Positions 43,280-52,791 of a stretch of 64,000 nt of DNA are shown in pieces. The DNA is from Morganella morganii (GTDB lineage: Bacteria; Pseudomonadota; Gammaproteobacteria; Enterobacterales; Enterobacteriaceae), in the NCBI RefSeq assembly GCF_019242955.1, contig NZ_CP066129.1, positions 682,001 to 746,000 of the forward strand. Reading direction: 5' to 3'. The position numbers were made by a program, and so were the translations under genes. Position 1 is the stretch's first letter, and the number at the start of each line of letters is the position of its first letter. The notes under the pieces are model-generated. The model made no database searches. It worked only from the letters and a program-made list of their open reading frames with translations, and was not told the origin of the DNA.

Positions 43280-44291
43280 ACGATGCCGTCAGCAGGCACA
43301 ACTTAACCCGCCGCGGGTGGTTCTGCCGGATGCGCTGGATGAGCGCGTGATCCACGCAGCCCGTTACCTGAAACAAAATGGCCTGGCGGAGCCCGTCCTG
43401 CTGGCGAACCCGTTTGCGCTGCGTGATTTCTCGCTGCGTACCGGTGTCATTATGGACGGCCTGACCACCATTGATCCGGACAGTGCGGATGAGTGGCGGG
43501 CAGAGTTTGCGGATGCCATCACTGCACGTCTCGGCGAAAAAGCGCCGGAAGATGCGGATGAGGCGATGCGTCAGCCGCTGTGGTTTGGTGCCGCGATGGT
43601 TGCCGCCGGAAAAGCGGATTTGTGTGTGGCGGGGAATATCTCGTCAACCGCCGCTGTTCTGCGTGCCGGGCTGAAAGTCATCGGCCTGAAGCCGGGCGTG
43701 AAAACATTATCATCAATTTTCATCATGTTGCCGCCGGGAACGGAAGGCAATGTGCTGGGTTTCGCTGATTGCAGTGTCGTACCTCAACCCACTTCTGCAC
43801 AGCTGGCGGATATTGCGCTGAGCAGTGCGGAAACCTTCACGGCAATCACCGGTGAAACCGCGCGTGTGGCGATGTTGTCTTTTTCAACAGCAGGCAGCGC
43901 GAAACATCCTAATGTGGCGATGGTGCAGCAGGCAGTGGAAATCATTCATGCACGCGCTCCGCAGTTACAGGCGGATGGTGAACTGCAGTTCGACGCGGCA
44001 TTTGTGCCGGGCGTCGCTGCGCAAAAAGCCCCGAACAGTGAGTTAAAGGGGCGGGCAAATGTCATGGTCTTTCCGTCACTGGAAGCCGGCAATATCGGTT
44101 ACAAGATTGCCCAGCGTCTCGGCGGTTACCGGGCACTCGGCCCGCTGATTCAGGGATTAAATGCACCGGTGCATGATTTGTCACGCGGCTGTAATGCCCG
44201 CGACATTATTGAACTGGTGCTGGTAGCACAAACACAGTTAGCTCAGGCCGGACAACCTGTCCGCCGCACTGAAGCAGAAAGCGTTATTTAA
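43269..44291 (+). CDS. eutD: Phosphate acetyltransferase EutD
   Basis: EutD converts acetyl-CoA and phosphate to acetyl-phosphate and CoA, recycling CoA inside the microcompartment. The 340-residue protein belongs to the PTA family, with [18 protein letters not shown] at the N-terminus and [19 protein letters not shown] near the C-terminus. The start lies within the end of eutT. Confidence 0.94.
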   Translation: MLIERCRQQAQLNPPRVVLPDALDERVIHAARYLKQNGLAEPVLLANPFALRDFSLRTGVIMDGLTTIDPDSADEWRAEFADAITARLGEKAPEDADEAMRQPLWFGAAMVAAGKADLCVAGNISSTAAVLRAGLKVIGLKPGVKTLSSIFIMLPPGTEGNVLGFADCSVVPQPTSAQLADIALSSAETFTAITGETARVAMLSFSTAGSAKHPNVAMVQQAVEIIHARAPQLQADGELQFDAAFVPGVAAQKAPNSELKGRANVMVFPSLEAGNIGYKIAQRLGGYRALGPLIQGLNAPVHDLSRGCNARDIIELVLVAQTQLAQAGQPVRRTEAESVI

Positions 44292-44329
44292 ACCGGTCCC
44301 TGATGGGATCTCAATGAGAGGAAAATATC

Positions 44330-44623
44330 ATGGAAGCATTAGGACTGATCGAAACTAAGGGTCTGGTTGCATTAATCGAAGCATCCGATGCGATGGTCAA
44401 AGCAGCACGCGTTAAATTAGTCGGTGTTAAACAAATCGGCGGTGGTCTGGTAACAGCCATGGTGCGCGGCGATGTTGCAGCATGTAAAGCAGCAACTGAC
44501 GCAGGTGCGGCAGCGGCTCAGCGTATCGGTGAACTGGTCTCTGTACACGTTATTCCTCGTCCGCATGGCGATCTGGAAGAAGTGTTTCCTATCAAAATGT
44601 CCGGCGATAAATCAATCGATTAA
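44330..44623 (+). CDS. eutM: Microcompartment shell protein EutM
   Basis: EutM is the main hexameric BMC shell protein, 97 residues. The pore-lining loop QIGGG and the following [16 protein letters not shown] stretch are those of EutM/PduA-type proteins. It has a good AGAGG ribosome binding site. A hairpin follows the stop codon (44633-44657), which may raise the stability of the upstream transcript. Confidence 0.96.
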   Translation: MEALGLIETKGLVALIEASDAMVKAARVKLVGVKQIGGGLVTAMVRGDVAACKAATDAGAAAAQRIGELVSVHVIPRPHGDLEEVFPIKMSGDKSID

Positions 44624-44632
44624 TCGTTGTTA

Positions 44633-44657
44633 GCGTGGCGTGCTTCTGACGCCACGC
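44633..44657 (+). terminator. Hairpin between eutM and eutN
   Basis: A perfect 8-bp GC-rich stem (GCGTGGCG with CGCCACGC) and a 9-base loop are followed by GATTTTAAT. It starts nine bases after the eutM stop. It could be a weak terminator or a barrier to 3' exonucleases. Confidence 0.55.
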
Positions 44658-44767
44658 GATTTTAATCTCCCCGGTTTTTTTGCTGTCACACAGACGGCAG
44701 GGGATTTTTTTACCTGAAATCCGTAGCCGGCTGTATTCAGGCTGCTGAAATATAAAGAGAGGTGAAC

Positions 44768-45055
44768 ATGAAACTGGCTGTCGTTATCGGACAAATCGTG
44801 TGCACCGTGCGTCATCCCGGACTGGAATCCGACAAGTTATTGCTGGTGGAAATGATTGACCGCCAGGGGCGTCCAAACGGTGAGGTGGCCGTCGCAACCG
44901 ACAGTATCGGTGCGGGTAATGGTGAATGGGTGCTGATCGTCAGCGGAAGTTCGGCGCGGCGTGCTCAGAGCAAAGAAGCGTCACCGGTCGATCTCAGCAT
45001 CATCGGCATTGTGGATGAGGCCGTTATGGAAAGTCAGGTGATTTTTCATAAATAA
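44768..45055 (+). CDS. eutN: Microcompartment vertex protein EutN
   Basis: EutN is a pentameric vertex protein that closes the shell corners. The product from 44768 has 95 residues, exactly the Salmonella length; the upstream GTG in frame is not used. It shows the family segments VVIGQIVCTVRHP at the start and GAGNGEWVLIVSGSSAR in the middle. Confidence 0.95.
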   Translation: MKLAVVIGQIVCTVRHPGLESDKLLLVEMIDRQGRPNGEVAVATDSIGAGNGEWVLIVSGSSARRAQSKEASPVDLSIIGIVDEAVMESQVIFHK

Positions 45056-45093
45056 ATCGCCGCAACGAGTCACAGAAAGAGGCGTGGGTGAAT

Positions 45094-46530
45094 ATGGATC
45101 AGAAAGAAATTGAGAATGTGGTAAAAGCGGTTCTGGCCAGCATGAGTGCAGGCACACAACCGGCGGCTGCATCAGCGGCACCACAGCAGGCGGCAGCCTC
45201 ACAGAATAACGGCTTCGGGGTATTCGAATCCCTGGACGATGCCGTCCTTGCCGCCAAAGAAGCACAGAAATCATTAAAAACGGTTGAAATGCGTAATCTC
45301 TGCATCGGCGCAATCCGCCGTGCGGCAACCGAACATGCCCGCGAGCTGGCGGTTCTGGCTGTTGAAGAAACCGGCATGGGCCGTGTGGAAGATAAACTCG
45401 CGAAGAACTTAGCACAGGCAAACGGCACCCCGGGTGTTGAGTGTCTGCGTCCTGAAGTGTTAACCGGCGACCACGGTTTAACCTTAATCGAAAATGCGGC
45501 ATGGGGTGTTATTGCCTCTGTCACACCATCCACTAACCCGGCGGCGACGGCAATCAACAATGCCATCAGTATGATCGCAGGGGGTAACAGTGTGATTTTC
45601 GCGCCGCATCCGGCAGCGAAGAAAGTCTCACAGCGCACTATCACAGTTCTGAACGAAGCCATTGTTGCCGCAGGCGGCCCGAACAACCTGCTGGTGACTG
45701 TTGCCAAACCGGATATCGAAACCGCACAGCGTTTATTCAAATATCCGGGGATCGGTCTGCTGGTCGTGACCGGGGGTGATGCGGTGGTGGAATCTGCCCG
45801 CAAACACACCAACAAACGTCTGATCGCGGCCGGTGCCGGTAACCCGCCGGTCGTGGTGGATGAAACTGCCGATATCGAACGTGCGGCGAAAGCCATTGTT
45901 CACGGTGCATCATTCGATAACAACATCATTTGTGCGGATGAAAAAGTGCTGATCGCGGTTGACTGCATCGCAGACAAACTGATCACCGAAATGCAGCGCA
46001 ATCATGCGGTATTACTGACCCGTGAACAGAGCGAGAAGCTGATCCCGGTACTGCTGAAGAATGTCGATGAAACCGGCCACGGCACTGTCAGCCGTGACTG
46101 GGTCGGCCGTGACGCAGCGAAAATTGCCGCGGCTATCGGTATGACTGTCCCGGCAGATACCCGTCTTCTGATCGCAGAAACTGACTGCAAACATCCGTTT
46201 GCTGTCACGGAGCTGATGATGCCGGTTCTGCCGATCATCCGCGTGAAAGATGTGGATCAGGCGATTGATCTGGCGGTGAAACTGGAGGGCGGCTGCCATC
46301 ATACCGCAGCAATGCACTCCAACAACATCAGCAACCTGAACCGCATGGCGAATGCCATCGACACCAGTATTTTCGTGAAAAACGGACCGTGTATTGCCGG
46401 TCTGGGACTGGGCGGCGAAGGCTGGACAACCATGACTATCACCACACCAACCGGTGAAGGTGTGACCTGTGCGCGGACCTTTGTCCGTCTGCGCCGCTGC
46501 ACCATGGTGGATTCATTCCGCATCGTGTAA
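45094..46530 (+). CDS. eutE: CoA-acylating acetaldehyde dehydrogenase EutE
   Basis: EutE oxidises acetaldehyde to acetyl-CoA with NAD inside the microcompartment. The 478-residue protein belongs to the aldehyde dehydrogenase superfamily, with the catalytic cysteine in NNIICADEK. Residues 1-19 (MDQKEIENVVKAVLASMSA) form the amphipathic encapsulation peptide, followed by an Ala/Gln-rich linker. The start at 45094 is preferred over the GTG six bases upstream. Confidence 0.95.
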   Translation: MDQKEIENVVKAVLASMSAGTQPAAASAAPQQAAASQNNGFGVFESLDDAVLAAKEAQKSLKTVEMRNLCIGAIRRAATEHARELAVLAVEETGMGRVEDKLAKNLAQANGTPGVECLRPEVLTGDHGLTLIENAAWGVIASVTPSTNPAATAINNAISMIAGGNSVIFAPHPAAKKVSQRTITVLNEAIVAAGGPNNLLVTVAKPDIETAQRLFKYPGIGLLVVTGGDAVVESARKHTNKRLIAAGAGNPPVVVDETADIERAAKAIVHGASFDNNIICADEKVLIAVDCIADKLITEMQRNHAVLLTREQSEKLIPVLLKNVDETGHGTVSRDWVGRDAAKIAAAIGMTVPADTRLLIAETDCKHPFAVTELMMPVLPIIRVKDVDQAIDLAVKLEGGCHHTAAMHSNNISNLNRMANAIDTSIFVKNGPCIAGLGLGGEGWTTMTITTPTGEGVTCARTFVRLRRCTMVDSFRIV

Positions 46531-46536
46531 GCCGCT

Positions 46537-46567
46537 GCGGTGGAGCCTGCGGGCTTCACCGCCTTTT
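46537..46567 (+). terminator. Terminator-like hairpin between eutE and eutJ
   Basis: An 11-bp stem with one wobble pair (GCGGTGGAGCC with GGCTTCACCGC) and a 4-base loop are followed by CTTTTT. It stands seven bases after the eutE stop, inside the operon, and could cut expression of the distal genes. Confidence 0.65.
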
Positions 46568-46572
46568 TCCCG

Positions 46573-46597
46573 GTTAGTGTGAGTCGCTCACGTTAAC
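46573..46597 (+). repeat. Second hairpin between eutE and eutJ
   Basis: GTTAGTGTGAG-TCG-CTCACGTTAAC folds into an 11-bp stem with two wobble pairs, five bases after the first hairpin. No T-run follows. Confidence 0.5.
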
Positions 46598-46627
46598 CCT
46601 GACGTTAGTTTTAAACCGGAGGAACCG

Positions 46628-47473
46628 ATGGTTCAACGCAATCAGGAATGGCTGGCATCGCGCTTACAGCAGGCAGCGGAAATCTGTAATCAGCCGCAGG
46701 CGGGTGATCACAAAGATGCGCCGTTGTGGCTGGGTATCGATCTCGGCACCTGTGATGTGGTGTCCATGGTGGTCAATGCGGATGGTCAGCCGGTCGCGGT
46801 GTGCCTGGACTGGGCAGATGTGGTACGCGACGGTGTGGTCTGGGATTTCTTCGGTGCAGTAAAAATTGTGAATAAACATCTGGATACGCTGGAAAAACAG
46901 TTCGGTTTCCGGTTTGAGGTGGCGACAACGTCGTTCCCGCCGGGTACCGATCCGCGTATCTCAGTGAATGTGCTGGAATCCGCCGGTCTGGTGGTCGCCA
47001 AAGTGCTGGATGAGCCGTCTGCGGTTGCTGACATGATGGGGCTGGATAAGGCTGCCGTTGTGGATATCGGCGGCGGCACCACCGGGATTGCGATTGTGCA
47101 GAAAGGTGAAGTGATCCGTTCCGGTGATGAAGCCACCGGTGGTCATCATATTTCCCTGACCCTGGCGGGCAATCAGCGCATTGAGCTGGAAGATGCCGAG
47201 CAGATGAAGCGTGAGCGCGGTGAAAGCATCTGGCCGGTTATTCGTCCGGTCTACGAAAAAATGACGGATATCGTCGACGATCATATCCGCGGTGAGGATG
47301 TGACTGAATTGTGGCTGGCGGGCGGCTCCTGTATGCAGCCCGGCGTGCAGTCGCTGTTTCAGGCGCGTTTCCCGCATCTTACCGTGGTACTGCCACAGCA
47401 TTCTATTTTTATGACACCGCTGGCGATTGCCGTCTGTGGTGTATCTCAGGGAGAAAACCGTCATGCCGGATAA
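46628..47473 (+). CDS. eutJ: EutJ, Hsp70-like chaperone-type protein
   Basis: EutJ is an ASKHA/actin-fold protein of 281 residues with the phosphate-binding motifs LGIDLGTCDVVSMV near residue 37 and AVVDIGGGTTGIAI in the middle. It is thought to act as a chaperone in the ethanolamine system, but its exact role is not established. Its stop overlaps the eutG start by eleven bases. Confidence 0.92.
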   Translation: MVQRNQEWLASRLQQAAEICNQPQAGDHKDAPLWLGIDLGTCDVVSMVVNADGQPVAVCLDWADVVRDGVVWDFFGAVKIVNKHLDTLEKQFGFRFEVATTSFPPGTDPRISVNVLESAGLVVAKVLDEPSAVADMMGLDKAAVVDIGGGTTGIAIVQKGEVIRSGDEATGGHHISLTLAGNQRIELEDAEQMKRERGESIWPVIRPVYEKMTDIVDDHIRGEDVTELWLAGGSCMQPGVQSLFQARFPHLTVVLPQHSIFMTPLAIAVCGVSQGENRHAG

Positions 47474-48665
47474 TCGTTTACCCGCGGCTGAGGTTCAGTC
47501 CGCTATCTATCAGGCGCTTGATTTGGTGAATGCCCGTCAGGTGCGTGAATTTTCTGTCCCGCCGTCCACACTTATCGGTCCGGGTGCCGTCGGCCGCAGC
47601 GGGGATGTTCTCGCAGAGCGCGGAATTAAGCACGTTTTTATTATGGTGGACGGCATGTTGTTACAGGCCGGTCTGACCGATGTGCTGGAGCGTAATCTGA
47701 GCCGCAGCGGCATTGCTTATGAAATCTGGCCGTGCCCGCCGGGCGAGCCGATGGATAAAGATGTGTTCCGTACCGTTGAGCATCTGCTGAGTGTGCAGTG
47801 TGACGGTATTATCGCTCTCGGCGGCGGTTCTGTGCTGGATGCGGCGAAAGCCGTGGCGGTACTGGCAGCCAATCCGGATCTGCCGCTGGCGGATATGATG
47901 CCGGGTGCGGCGCTGAATCCGCGTCTGCCGTTTATCGCGATCCCGACCACCGCCGGTACCGGCTCGGAAGCAACCAACGTTTCCGTGATTATCACGGCGG
48001 AAAACCATATCAAACTGGTGCTGGCACACAGCCAGTTACTGCCTGATCTCGCCATTATTGATGCCTGTCTGACACTCGGCGTGCCGCCGCATGTGACTGC
48101 AATGACCGGTATCGATGCCTTAACACATGCTATCGAAGCGTATGTGGCGAGCAACGTCACGCCGCTGACACAGGCGCTGGCACTGCGGGCGATCACCATG
48201 ATCAGCCACGCACTGCCGATCGCTGTCGGTCAGGGGCATGACATCAAAGCCCGTGAGGACATGATGCTGGCTTCCTATATGGCCGGGATGGCGTTCTCCA
48301 ATGCCGGTCTGGGGCTGTGCCATGCCATGGCGCATCAGATTGGCGCGGCATACAACATTCCGCACGGCAAGGCGAATGCCGTCATGCTGCCGCAGGTAAT
48401 GCGTTTTAACCGCCTGGTCTGTAAACAGGCGTACAGCGAAATTGGTCATGCGCTGACTCAGCGTCCGATGACCGACACGGAGGCCATCGAAGCCGTGGAA
48501 CAACTGATCAGTGACGTGGAACTTGCGCAGACGCTGCCATCCCTGGGCGGAAAACGTGAGGATTTCGATGGTTTTGCCAAAGCGGCATTGCAGGATATCT
48601 GCATCAAAACCAATCCGCGCGCGGTCACAGCGGCTCAGATAACGGCGATTTACGAGTCAGCCTGA
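47463..48665 (+). CDS. eutG: Iron-type alcohol dehydrogenase EutG
   Basis: EutG reduces acetaldehyde to ethanol and regenerates NAD for EutE. The 400-residue protein belongs to the iron-containing alcohol dehydrogenases, with GGGSVLDAAKAVAVLA and the metal-ligand segment CHAMAHQIGAAYNIPHGKAN. The ATG at 47463 is the family-consistent start. It overlaps eutJ. Confidence 0.94.
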   Translation: MPDNRLPAAEVQSAIYQALDLVNARQVREFSVPPSTLIGPGAVGRSGDVLAERGIKHVFIMVDGMLLQAGLTDVLERNLSRSGIAYEIWPCPPGEPMDKDVFRTVEHLLSVQCDGIIALGGGSVLDAAKAVAVLAANPDLPLADMMPGAALNPRLPFIAIPTTAGTGSEATNVSVIITAENHIKLVLAHSQLLPDLAIIDACLTLGVPPHVTAMTGIDALTHAIEAYVASNVTPLTQALALRAITMISHALPIAVGQGHDIKAREDMMLASYMAGMAFSNAGLGLCHAMAHQIGAAYNIPHGKANAVMLPQVMRFNRLVCKQAYSEIGHALTQRPMTDTEAIEAVEQLISDVELAQTLPSLGGKREDFDGFAKAALQDICIKTNPRAVTAAQITAIYESA

Positions 48666-48713
48666 GTCAATCAATAAGAACAGCCTGCGCGACAGGCACG
48701 GAAGGAGAAGGGT

Positions 48714-49979
48714 ATGGGCATTAATGAAATCATCATGTACATCATGATGAGTTTTATGCTGATAGCAGCCGTGGATCGTATCTTCAGCCAGTTCGGTGGC
48801 TCAGAGACAATTCTCGGTAAAATCGGCCTGGGTAAAGTCGGGAAAGGCATTGCCGGTTCCGGTGAACAGTTCGAAGAAGGCTTTATGGCAATGGGTGCGC
48901 TGGGTCTGGCAATGGTCGGTATGACTGCGCTGGCACCGGTTATCGCGATGCTGCTCGGGCCGGTGATTATTCCTGTCTATGAAATGCTGGGTGCGAACCC
49001 GTCTGTGTTTGCGGGCAGTATTCTGGCTATCGATATGGGCGGCTTCTTCCTCGCGAAAGAGCTGGCAGGCGGTGATGTGGCAGCATGGTTATATTCCGGT
49101 GTGCTGCTGGCGTCCATGATGGGTGCAACCATGGTGTTCTCCATTCCTGTCGCACTGGGCATTATCGAGAAGAAAGATCGCCGCTTCCTGGCACTCGGTG
49201 TGCTGGCGGGTATCGTGACCATTCCGGTCGGCTGTATTGCCGGTGGTCTGGTGGCGAAATTCTCCGGTGTGGAAATTGACGGTCAGGTGGTGGATTTCAG
49301 TATGACCATGCTGCTGGTCAATATGATCCCGGTGATCATCGTGGCGGCGCTGGTGTGCCTCGGTCTGAAATTCATTCCTGAGAAAATGATCAACGGTTTC
49401 CAGATCTTCGCCAAAATCCTTGTCGGTATCATCACTATCGGTCTGGCAGCAGCAGTGGCGAAGTTCACTGTGGGCTGGAACCTGATCCCGGGCCTTGATC
49501 CGATTTTTATGACAGAAGGTGATGTGCCGGGCCAGGTGATGCGCGCCATCGAAGTTATCGGTTCTATTTCTGCGGTGCTGTTAGGGGCTTACCCGATGGT
49601 GCTGCTGCTGACCCGCTGGTTTGAAAAATCCTTTATGAAGATCGGCAGCCTGCTGAAAATCAACAACATGGCGGCAGGCGGTATGATCGCGACACTCGCG
49701 AACAACATCCCGATGTTCGGCATGATGAAGAAAATGGATACCCGCGGCAAAATCATCAACTGTGCATTCTCCGTATCCGCAGCCTTTGCGCTGGGTGATC
49801 ACCTGGGCTTCGTGGCCGCCAACATGGCTCCGATGATCTTCCCGATGATTGCCGGGAAAATTATCGGCGGTATCACTGCGATTTTCGTTGCCATCATGAT
49901 GATGCCGAAAAATATTGAGCAGGAAGATGCGGCGGCAGCGGCTGAAGAAGCGGCTGAAACTGTCGCGGAGGAGAAATAA
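48714..49979 (+). CDS. eutH: Ethanolamine permease-like protein EutH
   Basis: EutH is an inner-membrane protein of 421 residues with about ten spans, proposed to carry ethanolamine when diffusion is limiting. Conserved stretches are SILAIDMGGFFLAKELAGG and AFALGDHLGFVAANM. The C-terminal tail is rich in Ala and Glu (EEAAETVAEEK). Confidence 0.94.
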   Translation: MGINEIIMYIMMSFMLIAAVDRIFSQFGGSETILGKIGLGKVGKGIAGSGEQFEEGFMAMGALGLAMVGMTALAPVIAMLLGPVIIPVYEMLGANPSVFAGSILAIDMGGFFLAKELAGGDVAAWLYSGVLLASMMGATMVFSIPVALGIIEKKDRRFLALGVLAGIVTIPVGCIAGGLVAKFSGVEIDGQVVDFSMTMLLVNMIPVIIVAALVCLGLKFIPEKMINGFQIFAKILVGIITIGLAAAVAKFTVGWNLIPGLDPIFMTEGDVPGQVMRAIEVIGSISAVLLGAYPMVLLLTRWFEKSFMKIGSLLKINNMAAGGMIATLANNIPMFGMMKKMDTRGKIINCAFSVSAAFALGDHLGFVAANMAPMIFPMIAGKIIGGITAIFVAIMMMPKNIEQEDAAAAAEEAAETVAEEK

Positions 49980-49981
49980 GC

Positions 49982-51400
49982 ATGAAAACCCTCGAACTCT
50001 TAAGTGTCGGTATTGACGTGGGCACCACCACCACACAGGTGATTTTCTCCCGTCTCGTTCTGGTAAACCGCGCGGCGGTGTCACAGGTGCCGCGTTATGA
50101 GTTTGTGGATCGCAACATTATCTGGCAGAGCCCGGTTCTGTTCACGCCGGTGGATAAAGACGGCCACCTGCGTGAGGAAGAACTGCTGGCGCTGGTGCTG
50201 GATCAGTACGCCGCCGCCGGGATGGACCCGGCGACGATTGACTCCGGTGCCATCATCATTACCGGTGAAACCGCCAAAACCCGCAATGCACGTCCGGCAG
50301 TGGTCGCGTTATCCCAGAAACTCGGGGATTTCGTGGTCGCCACCGCCGGGCCGCATCTGGAATCGGTGATTGCCGGTTTCGGTTCCGGAGCCCAGACACT
50401 CTCTGAGCAGAAGATGGCACGGGTACTGAACATTGATATCGGCGGCGGCACAGCAAACTACGTGCTGTTCGAAGCCGGTCATGTGGTCAGTTCCGCCTGT
50501 CTGAACGTCGGCGGCCGTCTGTTTGAAACGGACAGCAGCGGACGCGTCACTTATGTGCACGCGCCGGGCCGTCTGATCGCCCGTGACTGCTTTGGTGAGC
50601 AGACTGATCCGATGTCTCTGACGCCGGTACAGCTGAATACCATTGCCGATCGCATGAGTGAGCTGCTGTATGAAGTGATCAGCGGCAATCTCTCCCCGCT
50701 GGGACGTGAGCTGCTGATGACAGACGGTCTGCCTGCGGAAAGCAGTTATTACGCGGTCACACTCTCCGGCGGTGTCGGTGAGTGTTACAGCAATCCGGAA
50801 AGCGGCAACGATTTCCGTTTCGGCGATATCGGACCGCTGCTGGCACAGGCTATTCACCGTAATGCGGATTTCAGTGCGTTACCGATGCAGACCCCGGCAC
50901 AGACCGTCCGTGCCACGGTGATCGGCGCCGGTGCGCATACGTTATCCCTGTCCGGCAGCACCATCTGGCTGGACAGCATCACACTGCCTGTCCGCAATAT
51001 TCCGGTGGTACATCCGGCACTGGGCCGCGCGGATGATGAAGATCTGGTGAATACCTGGAGCCGCGCCCTGACGCAGATGGATCTTAATCCGCAGCAGGAT
51101 CTGTACGCGCTGGCCTTGCCGGAATCACTGCCGACCAATTATGCCTCGGTACAGTATTGTATCGGAGCCCTGGAACGCTTTACCAAAACATACCCGAATA
51201 CCATGCCGCTGCTGGTGATTGCGGGACAGGATTTCGGTAAGGCACTGGGCATGCTGCTGCGTCCGCTGATGAACGGCCGCGAACTGGCTGTTATCGACGA
51301 AGTTATCACGCACACAGGCGATTATATCGACATCGGCTCGCCGTTATTCAGCGGCTCTGTCGTCCCTGTTACTGTTAAATCACTCGCATTTCCTTCCTGA
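49982..51400 (+). CDS. eutA: Ethanolamine ammonia-lyase reactivating factor EutA
   Basis: EutA releases damaged cobalamin from ethanolamine ammonia-lyase at the cost of ATP. The 472-residue protein has the ASKHA motif SVGIDVGTTTTQVIFS at the N-terminus and NIDIGGGTANYVLFEAG in the middle. It precedes eutBC, as in other enteric eut operons. Confidence 0.94.
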   Translation: MKTLELLSVGIDVGTTTTQVIFSRLVLVNRAAVSQVPRYEFVDRNIIWQSPVLFTPVDKDGHLREEELLALVLDQYAAAGMDPATIDSGAIIITGETAKTRNARPAVVALSQKLGDFVVATAGPHLESVIAGFGSGAQTLSEQKMARVLNIDIGGGTANYVLFEAGHVVSSACLNVGGRLFETDSSGRVTYVHAPGRLIARDCFGEQTDPMSLTPVQLNTIADRMSELLYEVISGNLSPLGRELLMTDGLPAESSYYAVTLSGGVGECYSNPESGNDFRFGDIGPLLAQAIHRNADFSALPMQTPAQTVRATVIGAGAHTLSLSGSTIWLDSITLPVRNIPVVHPALGRADDEDLVNTWSRALTQMDLNPQQDLYALALPESLPTNYASVQYCIGALERFTKTYPNTMPLLVIAGQDFGKALGMLLRPLMNGRELAVIDEVITHTGDYIDIGSPLFSGSVVPVTVKSLAFPS

Positions 51401-51411
51401 GGGAACGTAAT

Positions 51412-52773
51412 ATGAAATTAAAAACCACGCTGTTTGGTCAGACCTACCAGTTCCGGGACGTGAAAGACGTTCTCGCGAAAGCTAACGAACTCCGTTCCGG
51501 GGACATCCTGGCGGGTGTCGCGGCAAGTAACGCCCAGGAACGTGTGGCAGCAAAACAAGTGCTGTCCGAACTGACAATTGCGGATGTCCGCAACAACCCT
51601 GTCGTTCCGTATGAAGAAGACTGCGTAACCCGTCTGATCCAGGATGATATCAACGAAACCGAATACAACCGGGTCAAAAACTGGACTATCGGTGAGCTGC
51701 GTGAGCATGTCCTGAGCGACACCACCTCTCTTGATAACATCAATCTGCTGCGCAAAGGCCTGACCTCAGAAGTCATCGCCGGTGTGGCAAAAATCTGCTC
51801 CAACGCAGACCTGATTTACGGCGCGAAGAAAATTCCTGTCGTGAAACGTGCGAATAACACCATGGGTCTGCCGGGCCACTTCAGCGGCCGCTTACAGCCG
51901 AACGATACCCGTGATGAAGTGCAGAGTATCGTGGCACAGATTTATGAAGGCCTCTCTTACGGCTGCGGTGATGCGGTTATCGGTGTTAACCCGGTAACAG
52001 ACGATGTGGATAACCTCAGCCGCGTGCTGGATGCTATCTACGGCATCATTGATAAATATGATATCCCGACTCAGGGGTGTGTGCTGGCACACGTCACCAC
52101 ACAGATGGAAGCTATCAAACGCGGTGCGCCGGGCGGCCTGATTTTCCAGAGCATCTGCGGCAGTGAAAAAGGTCTGCGTGAGTTCGGTGTTGAGCTGGAA
52201 ATGCTGGATGAAGCCCGTCACGTCGGTGCGCAGTATAACCGTATCGCCGGTCCTAACTGCCTGTACTTTGAAACAGGACAAGGCTCCGCACTGTCAGCGG
52301 GCGCTCACTACGGCGCTGACCAGGTGACCATGGAAGCCCGTAACTACGGTCTGGCGCGTCACTATGATCCGTTCATGGTGAACACCGTTGTCGGCTTTAT
52401 CGGACCGGAATATCTCTATAACGACCGCCAGATCATCCGTGCCGGTCTTGAAGATCACTTTATGGGCAAACTGAGCGGAATCTCCATGGGTTGTGACTGC
52501 TGTTACACCAACCATGCGGATGCGGATCAGAACCTCAACGAAAACCTGATGATCCTGCTGGCCTCTGCGGGCTGTAACTTCATCATCGGTATGCCGCTGG
52601 GTGATGACATCATGCTCAACTACCAGACCACTGCGTTCCATGACATCGCCACTGTCCGTCAGTTACTCGGCCTGCGCCCTGCGCCGGAATTCGAAGCCTG
52701 GCTGGAAAAAATGGGTCTGATGGAAAACGGGCGTCTTACCAATCGTGCCGGCGATCCGTCACTGTTCTTCTGA
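51412..52773 (+). CDS. eutB: Ethanolamine ammonia-lyase, large subunit EutB
   Basis: EutB is the TIM-barrel subunit that binds ethanolamine and, with EutC and adenosylcobalamin, converts it to acetaldehyde and ammonia. The 453-residue product has the normal length (453 in Salmonella). Conserved stretches are GLPGHFSGRLQPNDTRDE and GISMGCDCCYTNHADADQN. Confidence 0.96.
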   Translation: MKLKTTLFGQTYQFRDVKDVLAKANELRSGDILAGVAASNAQERVAAKQVLSELTIADVRNNPVVPYEEDCVTRLIQDDINETEYNRVKNWTIGELREHVLSDTTSLDNINLLRKGLTSEVIAGVAKICSNADLIYGAKKIPVVKRANNTMGLPGHFSGRLQPNDTRDEVQSIVAQIYEGLSYGCGDAVIGVNPVTDDVDNLSRVLDAIYGIIDKYDIPTQGCVLAHVTTQMEAIKRGAPGGLIFQSICGSEKGLREFGVELEMLDEARHVGAQYNRIAGPNCLYFETGQGSALSAGAHYGADQVTMEARNYGLARHYDPFMVNTVVGFIGPEYLYNDRQIIRAGLEDHFMGKLSGISMGCDCCYTNHADADQNLNENLMILLASAGCNFIIGMPLGDDIMLNYQTTAFHDIATVRQLLGLRPAPEFEAWLEKMGLMENGRLTNRAGDPSLFF

Positions 52774-52791
52774 TTTTCGGGGTAAATCACC

